A DNA stretch of 64,000 nt from Shinella kummerowiae (GCF_009827055.1 NZ_WUMK01000005.1:372001-436000), one strand, 5' to 3'. Counted from the first letter of the stretch, positions 53,303 to 62,725 are shown. Notes: generated by a model from the sequence alone, not told the origin. Translations and numbers: made by a program.

Positions 53303-53317
53303 GATGCATCAAGTATC
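53303..53317. promoter_or_regulatory. candidate GntR operator, divergent promoter
   Basis: GATGCATCAAGTATC: arms GATGC and GTATC around ATCAA. A half copy, ATACTTGA, lies at 53281-53288. It is placed between the kinase/PLP operon and the GntR gene. Confidence 0.55.
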
Positions 53318-53345
53318 TTATTATTTTATTTTTCGGACGAGTTCC

Positions 53346-54026
53346 ATGGCTGAATTTACGACACTGGAACATGAGAACCTGAATAGCGTCGTCTACGCGG
53401 CGCTTTGTGATGCCCTGATGCAGGGCCGGTTCCAGCCCGGCGACCGGCTGAAGATCCGCGATCTCGCCGAACAGTTCGGCACCAGCGTCACGCCGATCCG
53501 CGACGCCATCCTGCGTCTTGCCAATGACGAGGCGATCACCTTCCGCTCGCCGCGCGACATTCGCATTCCCGGCATGGCGGAAAGCCGCTATCGGGAAATC
53601 CGGGCCATCCGCATCCGGCTGGAGGGCTTGGCCGCGGAGACAGCCGCACAGGTGGCGACCAGTGCCAATATCCGTGCTCTTGAGGCTATTCTACGGGAAA
53701 ACGAGCAGGCAATCGATGCTGGCGATCGCCTGAAGGGCACACAGCTCAACCAGGCTTTTCATTTCATGCTGCCGCAGATTGCTGGTCTTCCGGTGTTGAA
53801 CAACATCCTGCGGCGGCTTTGGTTGCAGATGGGGCCGCATATTTCGGATGCCTATATCGAAGGCGGGCGGGCGATGATCGATCATCATTACCCGGTCATC
53901 GAGGCGCTGAAGCGGCATGATCCTGCCGCCGCCTCGATGGCGATCGTCGATGACATCCTGCTCGGCGGCAAGCCGATCCTTGAGCGGATCGTCCATGGCG
54001 AGGAACGGCCTGCCCGCCGGGCGTGA
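53346..54026 (+). CDS. GntR-family transcriptional regulator, FCD subfamily
   Basis: A 226-residue regulator. The winged helix holds YAALCDALMQGRFQPGDRL and LAEQFGTSVTPIRDAILRL; the C-terminal FCD helices include RYREIRAIRIRLEGLAAE and a HYPVIEALKRHD metal-ligand helix. ATG 53346 is used; the ribosome site is weak, and the earlier ATG at 53304 lies within the operator. It is divergent from the kinase gene and precedes the SDR gene; a shared motif ahead of these units suggests it controls them. Confidence 0.87.
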   Translation: MAEFTTLEHENLNSVVYAALCDALMQGRFQPGDRLKIRDLAEQFGTSVTPIRDAILRLANDEAITFRSPRDIRIPGMAESRYREIRAIRIRLEGLAAETAAQVATSANIRALEAILRENEQAIDAGDRLKGTQLNQAFHFMLPQIAGLPVLNNILRRLWLQMGPHISDAYIEGGRAMIDHHYPVIEALKRHDPAAASMAIVDDILLGGKPILERIVHGEERPARRA

Positions 54027-54071
54027 TCTGCTTGTAAACAAGAGGCTTGCATTTCGCGAGCTGCCGATTAC

Positions 54072-54086
54072 GATGCATCAAGCATC
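54072..54086. promoter_or_regulatory. candidate GntR operator before the SDR gene
   Basis: GATGCATCAAGCATC is a perfect inverted repeat GATGC...GCATC with the spacer ATCAA, the best copy of the motif. It lies 17 bases ahead of the SDR start codon. Confidence 0.6.
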
Positions 54087-54102
54087 AATGGAGAATGCGT
54101 CC

Positions 54103-54843
54103 ATGACCGAAGAACGCCGCTACATGTTGCTGACGGGAGCGAGCCGCGGCATCGGCCATGCGACGGTCAAGCTCTTCCAGTCGAAGGGCTGGCGCATTCT
54201 CACCGTGTCCCGTCAGGCATTTTCCGAGGAATGCGCCTGGCCGTCCGCCCGCGAAAGCCATATCCAGGCGGACCTTGCTGATCTGAACCAGATCGAGCGT
54301 CTCGCCGCGACCGTGCGCGAACGGCTGCCGAACGGCCGCCTGCATGCGCTGGTCAACAATGCCGGTATCTCGCCGAAGGGGCCGGGCCGCTCGCGCCTCG
54401 GCGTGCTGGAAACGGAGGCGGATGTCTGGACGCAGGTGTTGAATGTCAATCTCATCTCGACCGCGCTGATCGCCCGCGCGCTGATGCCGGAGTTGGAGGC
54501 CGCGAAGGGGTCGATCGTCAACGTCACCTCGATTGCCGGTTCGCGTGTGCACCCCTTCGCAGGCGTCGCCTATGCGGCCTCGAAGGCGGCGCTTGCCTCG
54601 CTGACCCGGGAGATGGCGCACGAGTTCGGCCGGCGCGGTGTGAGGGCGAATGCCATCGCACCGGGCGAGATCGAAACGTCGATCCTTTCGCCGGGAACCG
54701 ACGAGCTGGTGGCGGCGGAAGTGCCGATGCGGAGACTGGGCGAACCGCGCGAAGTCGCGGAAACCATTTATTTCCTCTGCACCGAACCCTCGTCCTACAT
54801 TAACGGCGCGGAAATCCACATCAACGGAGGGCAGCACGTCTGA
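54103..54843 (+). CDS. short-chain dehydrogenase/reductase
   Basis: A 246-residue NAD(P)-dependent SDR: TGASRGIGHA (11-20) for the cofactor, NNAG (85-88), catalytic S143, Y157 and K161 (YAASK), and the closing NGAEIHINGGQHV. GGAG lies nine bases before ATG 54103; the frame opens earlier but inside the GntR gene. It probably oxidises an alcohol or reduces a ketone of the same catabolic route. Confidence 0.88.
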   Translation: MTEERRYMLLTGASRGIGHATVKLFQSKGWRILTVSRQAFSEECAWPSARESHIQADLADLNQIERLAATVRERLPNGRLHALVNNAGISPKGPGRSRLGVLETEADVWTQVLNVNLISTALIARALMPELEAAKGSIVNVTSIAGSRVHPFAGVAYAASKAALASLTREMAHEFGRRGVRANAIAPGEIETSILSPGTDELVAAEVPMRRLGEPREVAETIYFLCTEPSSYINGAEIHINGGQHV

Positions 54844-55045
54844 CAACGGTCAAAACGGCGACGAATCCCGTTGACCGGCAAGGACCGGAATGCATCAATC
54901 GGCCGACACGCCCCGGGGAAAGGGCGCAGCGACCGGAAAGGCTGCAATGCCGTCGATACGCCAAAGGCGAGGGCGGGCGCAGCCACTGAGTTCGTCATCG
55001 GAGCCGGCCCGCCGGTTCCTTCATCAATGAGAAAAGGGGAGTGCC

Positions 55046-56098
55046 ATGAAGACCATCATGAAATCCGGAATCCTGACGGCTGCGGCCGTTGTGCTGTCCG
55101 CAAGCCTGGCCCTGCCGGCCCTGGCGCGCGACCTCACCGTCGTCTCCTGGGGCGGCAATTATCAGGACGCGCAGCGCAACATCTATTTCAAGCCATTCTC
55201 CGAAAAGCTTGGCAAGCCCGTGCTGGACGAAGCCTGGGACGGCGGCATCGGCGTGATCCAGTCGAAGGTCAAGGCCGGCGCGCCGAACTGGGACGCCGTG
55301 CAGGTGGAAGCCGAGGAACTGGCGCTCGGCTGTGCCGACGGCCTCTATGAGAAGATCGACTGGGACAAGATGGGTGGCAAGGACAAGTTCCTCGACAGCG
55401 CGGTCAATGACTGCGGCGTCGGCGCCATCGTCTGGTCCACGGCGATTGCCTATGACGGTGCCAAGCTGAAGGAGGGCCCGACCTCCTGGGCGGATTTCTG
55501 GAATGTCGAGAAATTCCCGGGCAAACGCTCGCTGCGCAAGGGGCCGAAATACACGCTGGAATTCGCGCTGCTCGCCGATGGCGTTTCGAAGGACGAACTC
55601 TATGACGTGCTGGGCACGGACGAGGGCGTCGAGCGCGCCTTCAAGAAGCTCGACGAGTTGAAGTCGAACATCGTCTGGTGGGAATCCGGCGCGCAGCCGC
55701 TGCAGTTCCTCGCTTCCGGAGAAGTCGCGATGACGTCTGCCTATAATGGCCGCATCACTGGCATCAACCGCACGGAAGGCAAGAACTTCAAGGTCGTCTT
55801 CCCCGGCAGTATCTACGCCGTTGACAGCTGGGTCGTGCTGAAGGACGCAGAAAACAAGGACGCGGCGCAGGACTTCATCGCCTTTGCGAGCCTGCCGGAC
55901 AATCAGGCAAAGCTGCCGGAATTCGTCGCCTACGGCCTGCCGAACAAGGAAGCCGCGTCCAAGGTCCCGGCGGAATTCGCCAAGGACTTGCCGACCGATC
56001 CCGCCAACATGACGGACTCGATCCCGCTGAATGTCGATTTCTGGATCGACAATGCGGAATCGCTGACGCAGCGCTTCAACGCCTGGCTGGCCCAGTAA
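55046..56098 (+). CDS. ABC transporter substrate-binding protein, spermidine/putrescine type
   Basis: A 350-residue periplasmic protein with a signal peptide ending at LPALARD. LTVVSWGGNYQDAQRNIYFKP is the PotD-like start used by polyamine and related binding proteins; WGGIGVIQSKV-type and SAYNGRITGINRTEGKN segments line the cleft. AGGGGAG precedes the ATG. In rhizobia such proteins bind polyamines, opines or other amino compounds, which agrees with the kinase/PLP pathway beside it. A hairpin separates it from the ATPase gene. Confidence 0.87.
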   Translation: MKTIMKSGILTAAAVVLSASLALPALARDLTVVSWGGNYQDAQRNIYFKPFSEKLGKPVLDEAWDGGIGVIQSKVKAGAPNWDAVQVEAEELALGCADGLYEKIDWDKMGGKDKFLDSAVNDCGVGAIVWSTAIAYDGAKLKEGPTSWADFWNVEKFPGKRSLRKGPKYTLEFALLADGVSKDELYDVLGTDEGVERAFKKLDELKSNIVWWESGAQPLQFLASGEVAMTSAYNGRITGINRTEGKNFKVVFPGSIYAVDSWVVLKDAENKDAAQDFIAFASLPDNQAKLPEFVAYGLPNKEAASKVPAEFAKDLPTDPANMTDSIPLNVDFWIDNAESLTQRFNAWLAQ

Positions 56099-56113
56099 GC
56101 ACATCCGCGATGG

Positions 56114-56136
56114 AGGGCGCTCGAAACGGGCGCCCT
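56114..56136 (+). terminator. partial terminator after the binding-protein gene
   Basis: AGGGCGC and GCGCCCT form a 7-bp stem around a 9-base loop, then TCC. It lies 15 bases after the stop and may reduce transcription into the ATPase and permease genes. Confidence 0.5.
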
Positions 56137-56148
56137 TCCTGTCCGGCT

Positions 56149-56184
56149 GGATGCATCCTGGCGGGGTTTCCCGCTTGATGTATC
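56149..56184. promoter_or_regulatory. further GntR-type motif copies before the ATPase gene
   Basis: GGATGCATCC (56149-56158) and CTTGATGTATC (56174-56184), which is the reverse of GATACATCAAG, repeat the core of the operators found at 53303 and 54072. A weaker copy, AATGCATCAAT, lies at 54889-54899 before the binding-protein gene. Confidence 0.4.
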
Positions 56185-56198
56185 CTTCGCCTTTAGCG

Positions 56199-57278
56199 AT
56201 GGAGTCTTCCTTGGCCGAATTCATTCGATTTGACCGCATCACCAAATTCTACGGCCCGCTCTGCGTGGTCGAAAATCTTGACCTCGGCATCGCGAAGGGA
56301 GAGTTCGTTAGCCTGCTCGGCCCTTCCGGCTCCGGCAAGACGACACTGCTGATGATGCTCGCCGGCTTCGAGCAGCCGACCTCCGGTGATATTCTTCTCG
56401 ATGGCACAGCCATCAACGCCGTGCCGACCCACAAGCGGGACATGGGCGTGGTCTTCCAGAGTTATGCGCTCTTTCCCCACATGTCCGTCGGCGACAACAT
56501 CGCTTTCCCGTTGCAGATGCGCGGACTGAACAAGGCGGAGACCAACCAGCGCGTGACGCGCGCCCTCGACATGGTACAGCTTTCGGCGCTCGTCGATCGA
56601 CGCCCCTCCCAACTGTCCGGCGGCCAGCAGCAGCGCGTGGCGCTTGCCCGGGCCCTCGTCTTCGAACCGCGCGTCGTGCTGATGGACGAACCGCTCGGCG
56701 CGCTCGACAAGCAGCTGCGCGAGCAGATGCAGCTCGACATTCGCGACCTGCATCGCCGCCTCGGCCTCACCATCGTCTTCGTCACCCACGACCAGTCCGA
56801 AGCGCTCACCATGTCGGACCGCGTGGCGGTCTTCAACAAGGGCAAGATCGAGCAGATCGGCACGCCGCGGCAGGTCTATGACGAGCCGGCCACGCGCTTC
56901 GTCGCCGAGTTCATCGGCGAGACCAACCTGGTCGAGGGCGTCGTCGAGGCGGTGCAGGGGGCGGAAGCCAATGTGCGGCTGACCTCCGGCGCCCAGATCG
57001 TTTCGGCCGTTTCAGGCGCGGTGGCGCCGGGCCAGACCGTCTATCTGTCGATCCGTCCCGAGCGGGTCGATCTGACCGAGACCCGCAACGATGCCCGCAA
57101 CTGCCTGGAAACGGAGGTGACCGACAGCGTCTATCAGGGCGATCATCTTCGGGTGCAGTTGCAGAATGCGGCGCATCCGCTGATCGCCAAGCTTGGCCGC
57201 CGGTCACGCGAGTTTGCGCCGGGCACCAGGGTCTATGCGGCCTTCGCGGCCGGCGACTGCCGGGTCATTGCGCCATGA
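56199..57278 (+). CDS. ABC transporter ATPase, spermidine/putrescine type (PotA)
   Basis: A 359-residue ATPase: GPSGSGKTT, SYALFPHMSVGDNIAFPL, signature LSGGQQQRVALARAL, Walker B VVLMDEPLGALD, H-loop VFVTHDQSEAL, then a C-terminal TOBE domain (YLSIRPERVDL). Start codons at 56178, 56199 and TTG 56211 are all possible; only the last has a nearby GGAG. It works with the two following permeases, overlapping the first by ATGA. Confidence 0.88.
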   Translation: MESSLAEFIRFDRITKFYGPLCVVENLDLGIAKGEFVSLLGPSGSGKTTLLMMLAGFEQPTSGDILLDGTAINAVPTHKRDMGVVFQSYALFPHMSVGDNIAFPLQMRGLNKAETNQRVTRALDMVQLSALVDRRPSQLSGGQQQRVALARALVFEPRVVLMDEPLGALDKQLREQMQLDIRDLHRRLGLTIVFVTHDQSEALTMSDRVAVFNKGKIEQIGTPRQVYDEPATRFVAEFIGETNLVEGVVEAVQGAEANVRLTSGAQIVSAVSGAVAPGQTVYLSIRPERVDLTETRNDARNCLETEVTDSVYQGDHLRVQLQNAAHPLIAKLGRRSREFAPGTRVYAAFAAGDCRVIAP

Positions 57279-58453
57279 GCGGGGGCTCGTCGCGCACCGG
57301 CCGGTCGCTGCTTCTGCTGGCGCCGCTGCTTGTCTTCCTGATCGGCTTTTTCGTCTGGCCGCTGTTCAGCATGATGTCGCAGGCGATATCGGATCCAGCC
57401 GTGCTGCGCCTGCTTCCGCGCAGCGCCGAGGTGATCGGCGACTGGGACCGAAAATCGCCGCCGACCATGCCCATGCAGGCCGCGCTGGTGGAAGATCTCA
57501 AGGCCGTCGACGATGACCAGGCGCTCGGCGACATGGTACGCCGCCTGAACAGCGCCCGCTCGGGCTTCCGCACGCTAATGAGCAAGACCACGAGCGCGCT
57601 GGCGGATCCTGCCAATCCGCCCGCCGATCTCGTCTCGATCGACAAGCGCTGGGAAAAGCCGGAATTCTGGATTGCCATCGCCGATGCGCTTTCTCCCTAT
57701 ACCGACCGCAACCTGCTCGCCGCCGTCGATCTCGGCCGCAATGCCGCCGGTAACATCGAGCACCTGCCCGCCGACCAGTCCGTCAATCGCGTGATCCTCG
57801 TGCGCACCTTCTGGATCGCCGCACTCGTCACCTTCTTCTGCGCCTGTATCGGCTTCCCCTATGCCATCATCGCCGCGTCGCTTGACGGCTGGAAGCGCGA
57901 CCTGATGCTTGGCGCGGTGCTGCTGCCGCTGTGGACATCGCTTCTCGTGCGCACCGCCGCCTGGTTCATCCTGTTGCAGGAACAGGGCCTCATCAATGAT
58001 CTGCTGCGCGGCATCGGCCTGATCGATGCGCCACTGGCGCTGATCTTCAACCGCACCGGCGTCATCATCGCCATGACGCATGTGCTCCTGCCCTTCATGG
58101 TGCTGCCGATCTATTCGGTGCTGATCACCATCCCGAAGAACCTCATGCCGGCTGCCGCCTCGCTCGGTGCGCCGCCGCTGCGGGCATTCCTGCGCGTGCT
58201 CCTGCCGCTCAGCCTGCGCGGCGTCGCCTCCGGCTGCCTGCTCGTCTTCATCTCGGCCATCGGCTACTACATCACGCCGGCGCTGATCGGCGGGCCGGGC
58301 GATCAGATGATCTCGTCGATCATCGCCTTCTACGCGACGGGTTCGGCGAACTGGGGCATGGCCGGCGCGCTCGGCATGGTGCTGCTTGTCGCAACGCTCG
58401 TGCTCTACAGCGTCTATGCGCGTCTCTCCAACGACGAATCGGGGAGGCGCTGA
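57275..58453 (+). CDS. ABC transporter permease, spermidine/putrescine type (PotB)
   Basis: A 392-residue permease. After the first helix there is a large extracytoplasmic segment of about 130 residues (from SQAISDPAV to ADQSVNRVIL), longer than in enteric PotB; then five helices with AAASLGAPPLRAFLRVLLPLSL as the ATPase-coupling loop. This long loop is usual for such permeases of rhizobia. Two bases separate it from the next gene. Confidence 0.87.
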   Translation: MSGGSSRTGRSLLLLAPLLVFLIGFFVWPLFSMMSQAISDPAVLRLLPRSAEVIGDWDRKSPPTMPMQAALVEDLKAVDDDQALGDMVRRLNSARSGFRTLMSKTTSALADPANPPADLVSIDKRWEKPEFWIAIADALSPYTDRNLLAAVDLGRNAAGNIEHLPADQSVNRVILVRTFWIAALVTFFCACIGFPYAIIAASLDGWKRDLMLGAVLLPLWTSLLVRTAAWFILLQEQGLINDLLRGIGLIDAPLALIFNRTGVIIAMTHVLLPFMVLPIYSVLITIPKNLMPAAASLGAPPLRAFLRVLLPLSLRGVASGCLLVFISAIGYYITPALIGGPGDQMISSIIAFYATGSANWGMAGALGMVLLVATLVLYSVYARLSNDESGRR

Positions 58454-58455
58454 CC

Positions 58456-59238
58456 ATGCCGCTGAAAATCGCCAAGGCCACCTTCGCCACGCTGACGGTT
58501 CTCTTCCTCGTTGCCCCGCTGATTGCCATCCTGCCGCTCGCCTTTACCTCGAGCGTCATCCTCACCTATCCGATCCCGTCCTGGTCGCTGCGCTGGTTCG
58601 AAGAGCTGTTCTTCGCCGATGCCTGGCGGCGCGCGATCGTCAACAGCCTGATCATCGGCGCGGGCACGACATTGCTTGCCACCATTCTCGGCACGGCCGC
58701 ATCGCTTGGCCTGCGCAACCGGCTCATCTTCTTCCGTGGCTCGATCCGCACGCTCTTCCTGCTGCCGATGGTGGTGCCCGCCGTGGTGCTCGGCGTCGGC
58801 ATGCAGGTGTTGCTGGCGGGCTTCGGCCTGACGAACAGCTATCTCGGCGTCATCATCGCCCACACGGTCGTCGCCGTGCCCTTCGTGATCGTCAGTGTCA
58901 CCGGGGCGCTTTCCGGCATCGATGAGCGGGTGGAACTGGCAGCGCAGAGCCTCGGCGCCTCGCCGACGACGGTGTTTCGGCGCGTGACTTTGCCGCTCGC
59001 CATGCCAGGCGTGCTGTCCGGCGCAGTGCTCGCCTTCGCCACCTCGCTGGACGAGGTGGTGCTCACTCTCTTCGTCGCCGGCCCCAATCAGCGTACGCTG
59101 GCGCGGCAGATGTTCTCCAGCATCCGCGAGAATATCAGCCCGGCCATCGCCGCTGCCGCCTTCCTCTTCATCGTCGCGACCGTGATCATCGGCCTCGTCG
59201 TGGTGATCTCGCGTTCCATGCTGGCCAAGCGCCGCTAG
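58456..59238 (+). CDS. ABC transporter permease, spermidine/putrescine type (PotC)
   Basis: A 260-residue permease with six helices. LAAQSLGASPTTVFRRVTLPLAMPG is the coupling loop; SLDEVVLTLFVAGPNQRTLARQMFSSIRE is typical of PotC. It ends in a TAG that shares the palindrome CTAG with the stop of the convergent MocR gene. Confidence 0.88.
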   Translation: MPLKIAKATFATLTVLFLVAPLIAILPLAFTSSVILTYPIPSWSLRWFEELFFADAWRRAIVNSLIIGAGTTLLATILGTAASLGLRNRLIFFRGSIRTLFLLPMVVPAVVLGVGMQVLLAGFGLTNSYLGVIIAHTVVAVPFVIVSVTGALSGIDERVELAAQSLGASPTTVFRRVTLPLAMPGVLSGAVLAFATSLDEVVLTLFVAGPNQRTLARQMFSSIRENISPAIAAAAFLFIVATVIIGLVVVISRSMLAKRR

Positions 59239-60638
59239 GCGGCGGCGCGCTTCAGCGCCTCGCCAAGCACCTGGTACACACGCGGCTCCAGCATATGCGC
59301 GACGTTGAAGCGCATGAAGCGGGCGGCCGTCTGCGACACGCTGAAGACGTTGCCGGGCGCGAGCACGATACCCTCGGCCACGGCGGCCTGTGCGACATCA
59401 CCGGAATCCAGCCCTTCCGGCAGCCGGCACCAAAGATAGAAGCCGCCGCGCGGCGTGAGCCATGGCTCTACGCCGAGCCGGGCGAGCCGGTCCGCCGTTT
59501 CGCGCCGGGCGCGCACGAGCTTTCGGCGCAGCTCTTCCATATGCTTGCGATAGCCGCCGCCGGCGAGCATCTGGGCGATGATCTCGCTGGACATCGGGCT
59601 CGGGCCGCCGAAATTGGTGGCGATCTGCAAATCCACCAGCCCTTCGATCCAGTCCGGCCGCGCGGCGATATAGCCGCAGCGCGCGGAGGCGGAGAGCGTT
59701 TTGGAAAAACTGCCGATGCGGATGACGCGGTCGAGTCCATCGAGTGCCGCCAGCCGCGTCGAGGGCTCGGGCTCGAAGTCGGCAAAGATATCGTCCTCGA
59801 CGATGGTCATCTCGCTGTTGGCGGCCGCATTCAACACGCGGTACGCCGTTTGCGGAGAAAGGGTCGCGCCTGTCGGATTATGGATCGCGGAATTGGTGAT
59901 GTAGAGCCGCGGCCGTTCGGTGGCGAGTACGGCTTCAAAGCTTGCGACATCCGGACCAAATGGCGTGTAGGGCACGCCAAAGACCTCCACCTGATGCGCT
60001 TTCAGAAGGGCCTGAAAATTGAAGTAGCAGGGGTCGTCGATGAGCACCTTGTCACCGGGGCGCAGCAGGAAGCGGCAGATCAGATCCAACGCCTGCGTGC
60101 CCGTACTGGTCAGCATCAGATGATCCCGCCCGGCCTCGATGCCTTCCTCCGCCAGCCGACCGAGCAGCAAACGGCGCAACGCAAGTGAACCCTGCGTGCT
60201 GCCGTAATAGGAGAGCAAGTCGCTGTCGCCGCGGGCCAGGCCGCGAATGGCCCGGCGCAACGCTGCATCCGGCATCCAGTCCGCCGGCAGCCAGCCGCAA
60301 CCCGGCTTGAGCACGGCCGCATCGGTGTCCAGCGATTGTCGCGACACCCAGAACGGATCGACCGCGCGCGCCTTCGGCGTTTCCGCTTCGGCCAGTTTTA
60401 GCGGCGGCAGGCCGGCGCCAGCGACATAAAAACCGGATCCCCGCTGCGCACGGATCAAACCCTCCGCCGCCAGCCGGTCATAGGCCTCCACCACGGTGGA
60501 CGGCGAGACGCCCGCCGTGGTGGCAAAGCGGCGGATCGAGGGAAGACGGTCGCCGGGGGCGAGCGCACGGCTGGCGATGCGTTTGCGGACCGCTGCCATG
60601 ACATCCGAAATCCGGTTTCGGGAGAGGGGTTCGGCCAT
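59235..60638 (-). CDS. MocR-type regulator (GntR helix-turn-helix fused to aminotransferase domain)
   Basis: A 467-residue protein. Residues 1-70 form a GntR winged helix (RIASRALAPGDRLPSIRRFA, TTAGVSPSTVVEAYDRLAAEGL); the rest is a class I aminotransferase fold with DDPCYFNFQALL, HNPTGATLS and the PLP lysine in IGSFSKTLSASARCGY. ATG 60638 follows GGAAG. Such regulators bind PLP and an amino ligand. It is divergent from the EamA exporter gene, which it probably controls. Confidence 0.88.
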   Translation of the reverse strand: MAEPLSRNRISDVMAAVRKRIASRALAPGDRLPSIRRFATTAGVSPSTVVEAYDRLAAEGLIRAQRGSGFYVAGAGLPPLKLAEAETPKARAVDPFWVSRQSLDTDAAVLKPGCGWLPADWMPDAALRRAIRGLARGDSDLLSYYGSTQGSLALRRLLLGRLAEEGIEAGRDHLMLTSTGTQALDLICRFLLRPGDKVLIDDPCYFNFQALLKAHQVEVFGVPYTPFGPDVASFEAVLATERPRLYITNSAIHNPTGATLSPQTAYRVLNAAANSEMTIVEDDIFADFEPEPSTRLAALDGLDRVIRIGSFSKTLSASARCGYIAARPDWIEGLVDLQIATNFGGPSPMSSEIIAQMLAGGGYRKHMEELRRKLVRARRETADRLARLGVEPWLTPRGGFYLWCRLPEGLDSGDVAQAAVAEGIVLAPGNVFSVSQTAARFMRFNVAHMLEPRVYQVLGEALKRAAA

Positions 60639-60752
60639 GCTCGCTTCCACTGTATTGATCTATGAACCGGTACACTTCTTGAAAATTGTATTGCTTTGTT
60701 CCTGTCTTTGCCAGCCCCCGGACCTGTATCGTCCCGTAGAATGCGAGGTACG

Positions 60753-61616
60753 ATGAAAACATCCATGGACGGTTGGGGCAGCGGGCTTGCCGGGGTCATC
60801 ATTTTCAGTGGTTCGCTACCGGCGACACGCGTCGCGGTATCGGACTTCTCACCACTTTTCCTGACATCGGCGCGCGCCGTCATCGCCGCGTTGCTTGGTG
60901 CGGCCCTGCTCTTTGCGCTGCGGCAGACAAAACCATCGCGCGACGATCTCCTGTCGCTGCTGATCGTCGCGCTCGGCGTGGTCGTCGGTTTTCCGCTGCT
61001 GACGGCGATTGCGCTGCAATACATCACATCCGCCCATTCCATCGTCTTCATTGGCCTCCTGCCGCTTGCAACGGCGGTCTTCGGCGTGCTCAGGGGTGGG
61101 GAGCGCCCAAAACCGCTGTTCTGGCTGTTTTCCGTCATCGGCAGTGCCACGGTGGTGGGCTTTGCATTGAGCGCTGGCGCGGAGGTCTCGCTCGTCGGCG
61201 ACCTGCTGATGGTCGCGGCGGTCATCGCCTGCGGCCTCGGCTACGCAGAGGGTGCCAAACTCTCGCGCACGCTCGGCGGATGGCAGGTCATCTCCTGGGC
61301 GCTCATCCTTGCGCTCCCCTTGATGGCGGTCATCGCGCTCATTTCCTTGCCGGAGAGCTGGGCCGGCATCGGCGGCGGCGCCTGGATGGGGCTCGCCTAT
61401 GTCTCCGTCTTCAGCATGCTGATCGGTTTTGTCTTCTGGTATCGCGGACTGGCAATCGGGGGCATCGCGGCCGTGGGCCAGTTGCAATTGCTTCAGCCTT
61501 TCTTCGGCCTGCTGCTCGCCGCCGGCCTGCTGCATGAAAAGGTCAGCCCCCTGATGATCGTCACGACGCTTGCCATCGTGCTCTGCGTTGCCGGCGCGCG
61601 GAAGTTCGCGCGCTGA
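60753..61616 (+). CDS. EamA/DMT-family transporter
   Basis: A 287-residue membrane protein with ten hydrophobic segments in two repeats of five (VIIFSGSLPATRVAV, LQYITSAHSIVFIGLLPL, YVSVFSMLIGFVFWYRGLA, LQLLQPFFGLLLAAGLL). The usual role is export of amino acids or other metabolites across the inner membrane. ATG 60753 follows GAGG. The pairing with a divergent MocR gene is common. Confidence 0.87.
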   Translation: MKTSMDGWGSGLAGVIIFSGSLPATRVAVSDFSPLFLTSARAVIAALLGAALLFALRQTKPSRDDLLSLLIVALGVVVGFPLLTAIALQYITSAHSIVFIGLLPLATAVFGVLRGGERPKPLFWLFSVIGSATVVGFALSAGAEVSLVGDLLMVAAVIACGLGYAEGAKLSRTLGGWQVISWALILALPLMAVIALISLPESWAGIGGGAWMGLAYVSVFSMLIGFVFWYRGLAIGGIAAVGQLQLLQPFFGLLLAAGLLHEKVSPLMIVTTLAIVLCVAGARKFAR

Positions 61617-61680
61617 CACCCTTGCCCGGTGCGGCGGGATCGTTATCCTGCCGCCGTCTAACGCGGAGGGAGCAGGGCTG

Positions 61681-62583
61681 ATGTCGTTTTTCGAGGCCGA
61701 GGAGAAGACATTTTCCCGTTTCATCCTGGGAAATGCCCCCCTCAAAAAACTCGCCGACGGTTTCGACTGGGCCGAAGGGCCTGTCTGGTTCGGCGACCAC
61801 GACTGTCTGCTGTTCTCCGACATTCCCAACAACCGCATGCTGCGCTGGAGCCCGGTTTCGGGCCTGACGACTTTCCGCGCGCCCGCGAACTTTTCCAACG
61901 GCAACACCCGCGACAGGGAAGGCAGGCTCGTGACCTGCGAACACGGCGCACGCCGCGTCACCCGCACCGAATATGACGGCGCGATCACCGTGATCGCCGA
62001 TCGATACGAGGGCAAGCCGCTGAATTCGCCGAACGACGTGATCGTCGCCTCGGATGGTGCGATCTGGTTTACCGATCCGCATTACGGCATCGCTACCGAC
62101 TATGAGGGCACCCGCTCGAAGCAGGAGCTGCCGTGCAACGTCTACCGCGTCGAACCGCTTTCCGGCACGGTCCGCGCCGTGCTCACGGATTTCCAATGCC
62201 CGAACGGTCTTGCCTTCAGCCCGGACGAAAGACGGCTCTATGTCGCCGATACCGGGCGCATCCACAGCGATGATCCGCGTCATATCCGTGCTTTCGACGT
62301 CGGCGCGGATTGGCATCTCACCGGTGGCGACGTCTTCCACACCATCGCGCCGGGCTGCGCGGATGGGATGCGGGTCGATGAGAACGGCAATCTCTGGTCC
62401 TCGGCGGGCGATGGCGTGCATTGCATCGCGTCGGACGGCCGCCGCCTTGGGAAAATCCTCGTGCCGGAGACCGTTTCCAATGTCTGTTTCGGCGGACGGA
62501 ATGGCCACCGCCTTTTCATCACAGCCACCACGTCGCTTTATGCCGTGTCACTGGCTGTGCGTGGCGCTCGCCGGCGCGAATGA
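61681..62583 (+). CDS. SMP-30/gluconolactonase-family protein
   Basis: A 300-residue six-bladed beta-propeller enzyme. DWAEGPVWFGDHDCLLFSDIP starts the first blade with its metal glutamate; SPNDVIVASDGAIWFTDPHYGI and CPNGLAFSPDERRLYVADT hold the Asn and Asp ligands; DGMRVDENGNLWSSAGDGVH is the last blade. The family hydrolyses sugar lactones with a divalent metal. GGAGGGAG precedes ATG 61681. It has no signal peptide, and no sugar dehydrogenase is adjacent. Confidence 0.88.
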   Translation: MSFFEAEEKTFSRFILGNAPLKKLADGFDWAEGPVWFGDHDCLLFSDIPNNRMLRWSPVSGLTTFRAPANFSNGNTRDREGRLVTCEHGARRVTRTEYDGAITVIADRYEGKPLNSPNDVIVASDGAIWFTDPHYGIATDYEGTRSKQELPCNVYRVEPLSGTVRAVLTDFQCPNGLAFSPDERRLYVADTGRIHSDDPRHIRAFDVGADWHLTGGDVFHTIAPGCADGMRVDENGNLWSSAGDGVHCIASDGRRLGKILVPETVSNVCFGGRNGHRLFITATTSLYAVSLAVRGARRRE

Positions 62584-62725
62584 GGAGACAAACATCGGCC
62601 AGGGAATGGAGGGAGCCCGTAAAATCTGATAGGACTCCTGTCAACGGTGTTGGTCCGAGACAAAAATGTCCGGCGGAACGGTCTGGGAGATCTGGATGGC
62701 GGTGGGTGTTCGGACGGGGAAGGAG

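Noticed and set aside
54871-55045. Small gene between the SDR and the binding-protein gene
   Set aside because: The open frame runs into the binding-protein gene in another frame and has no family features.
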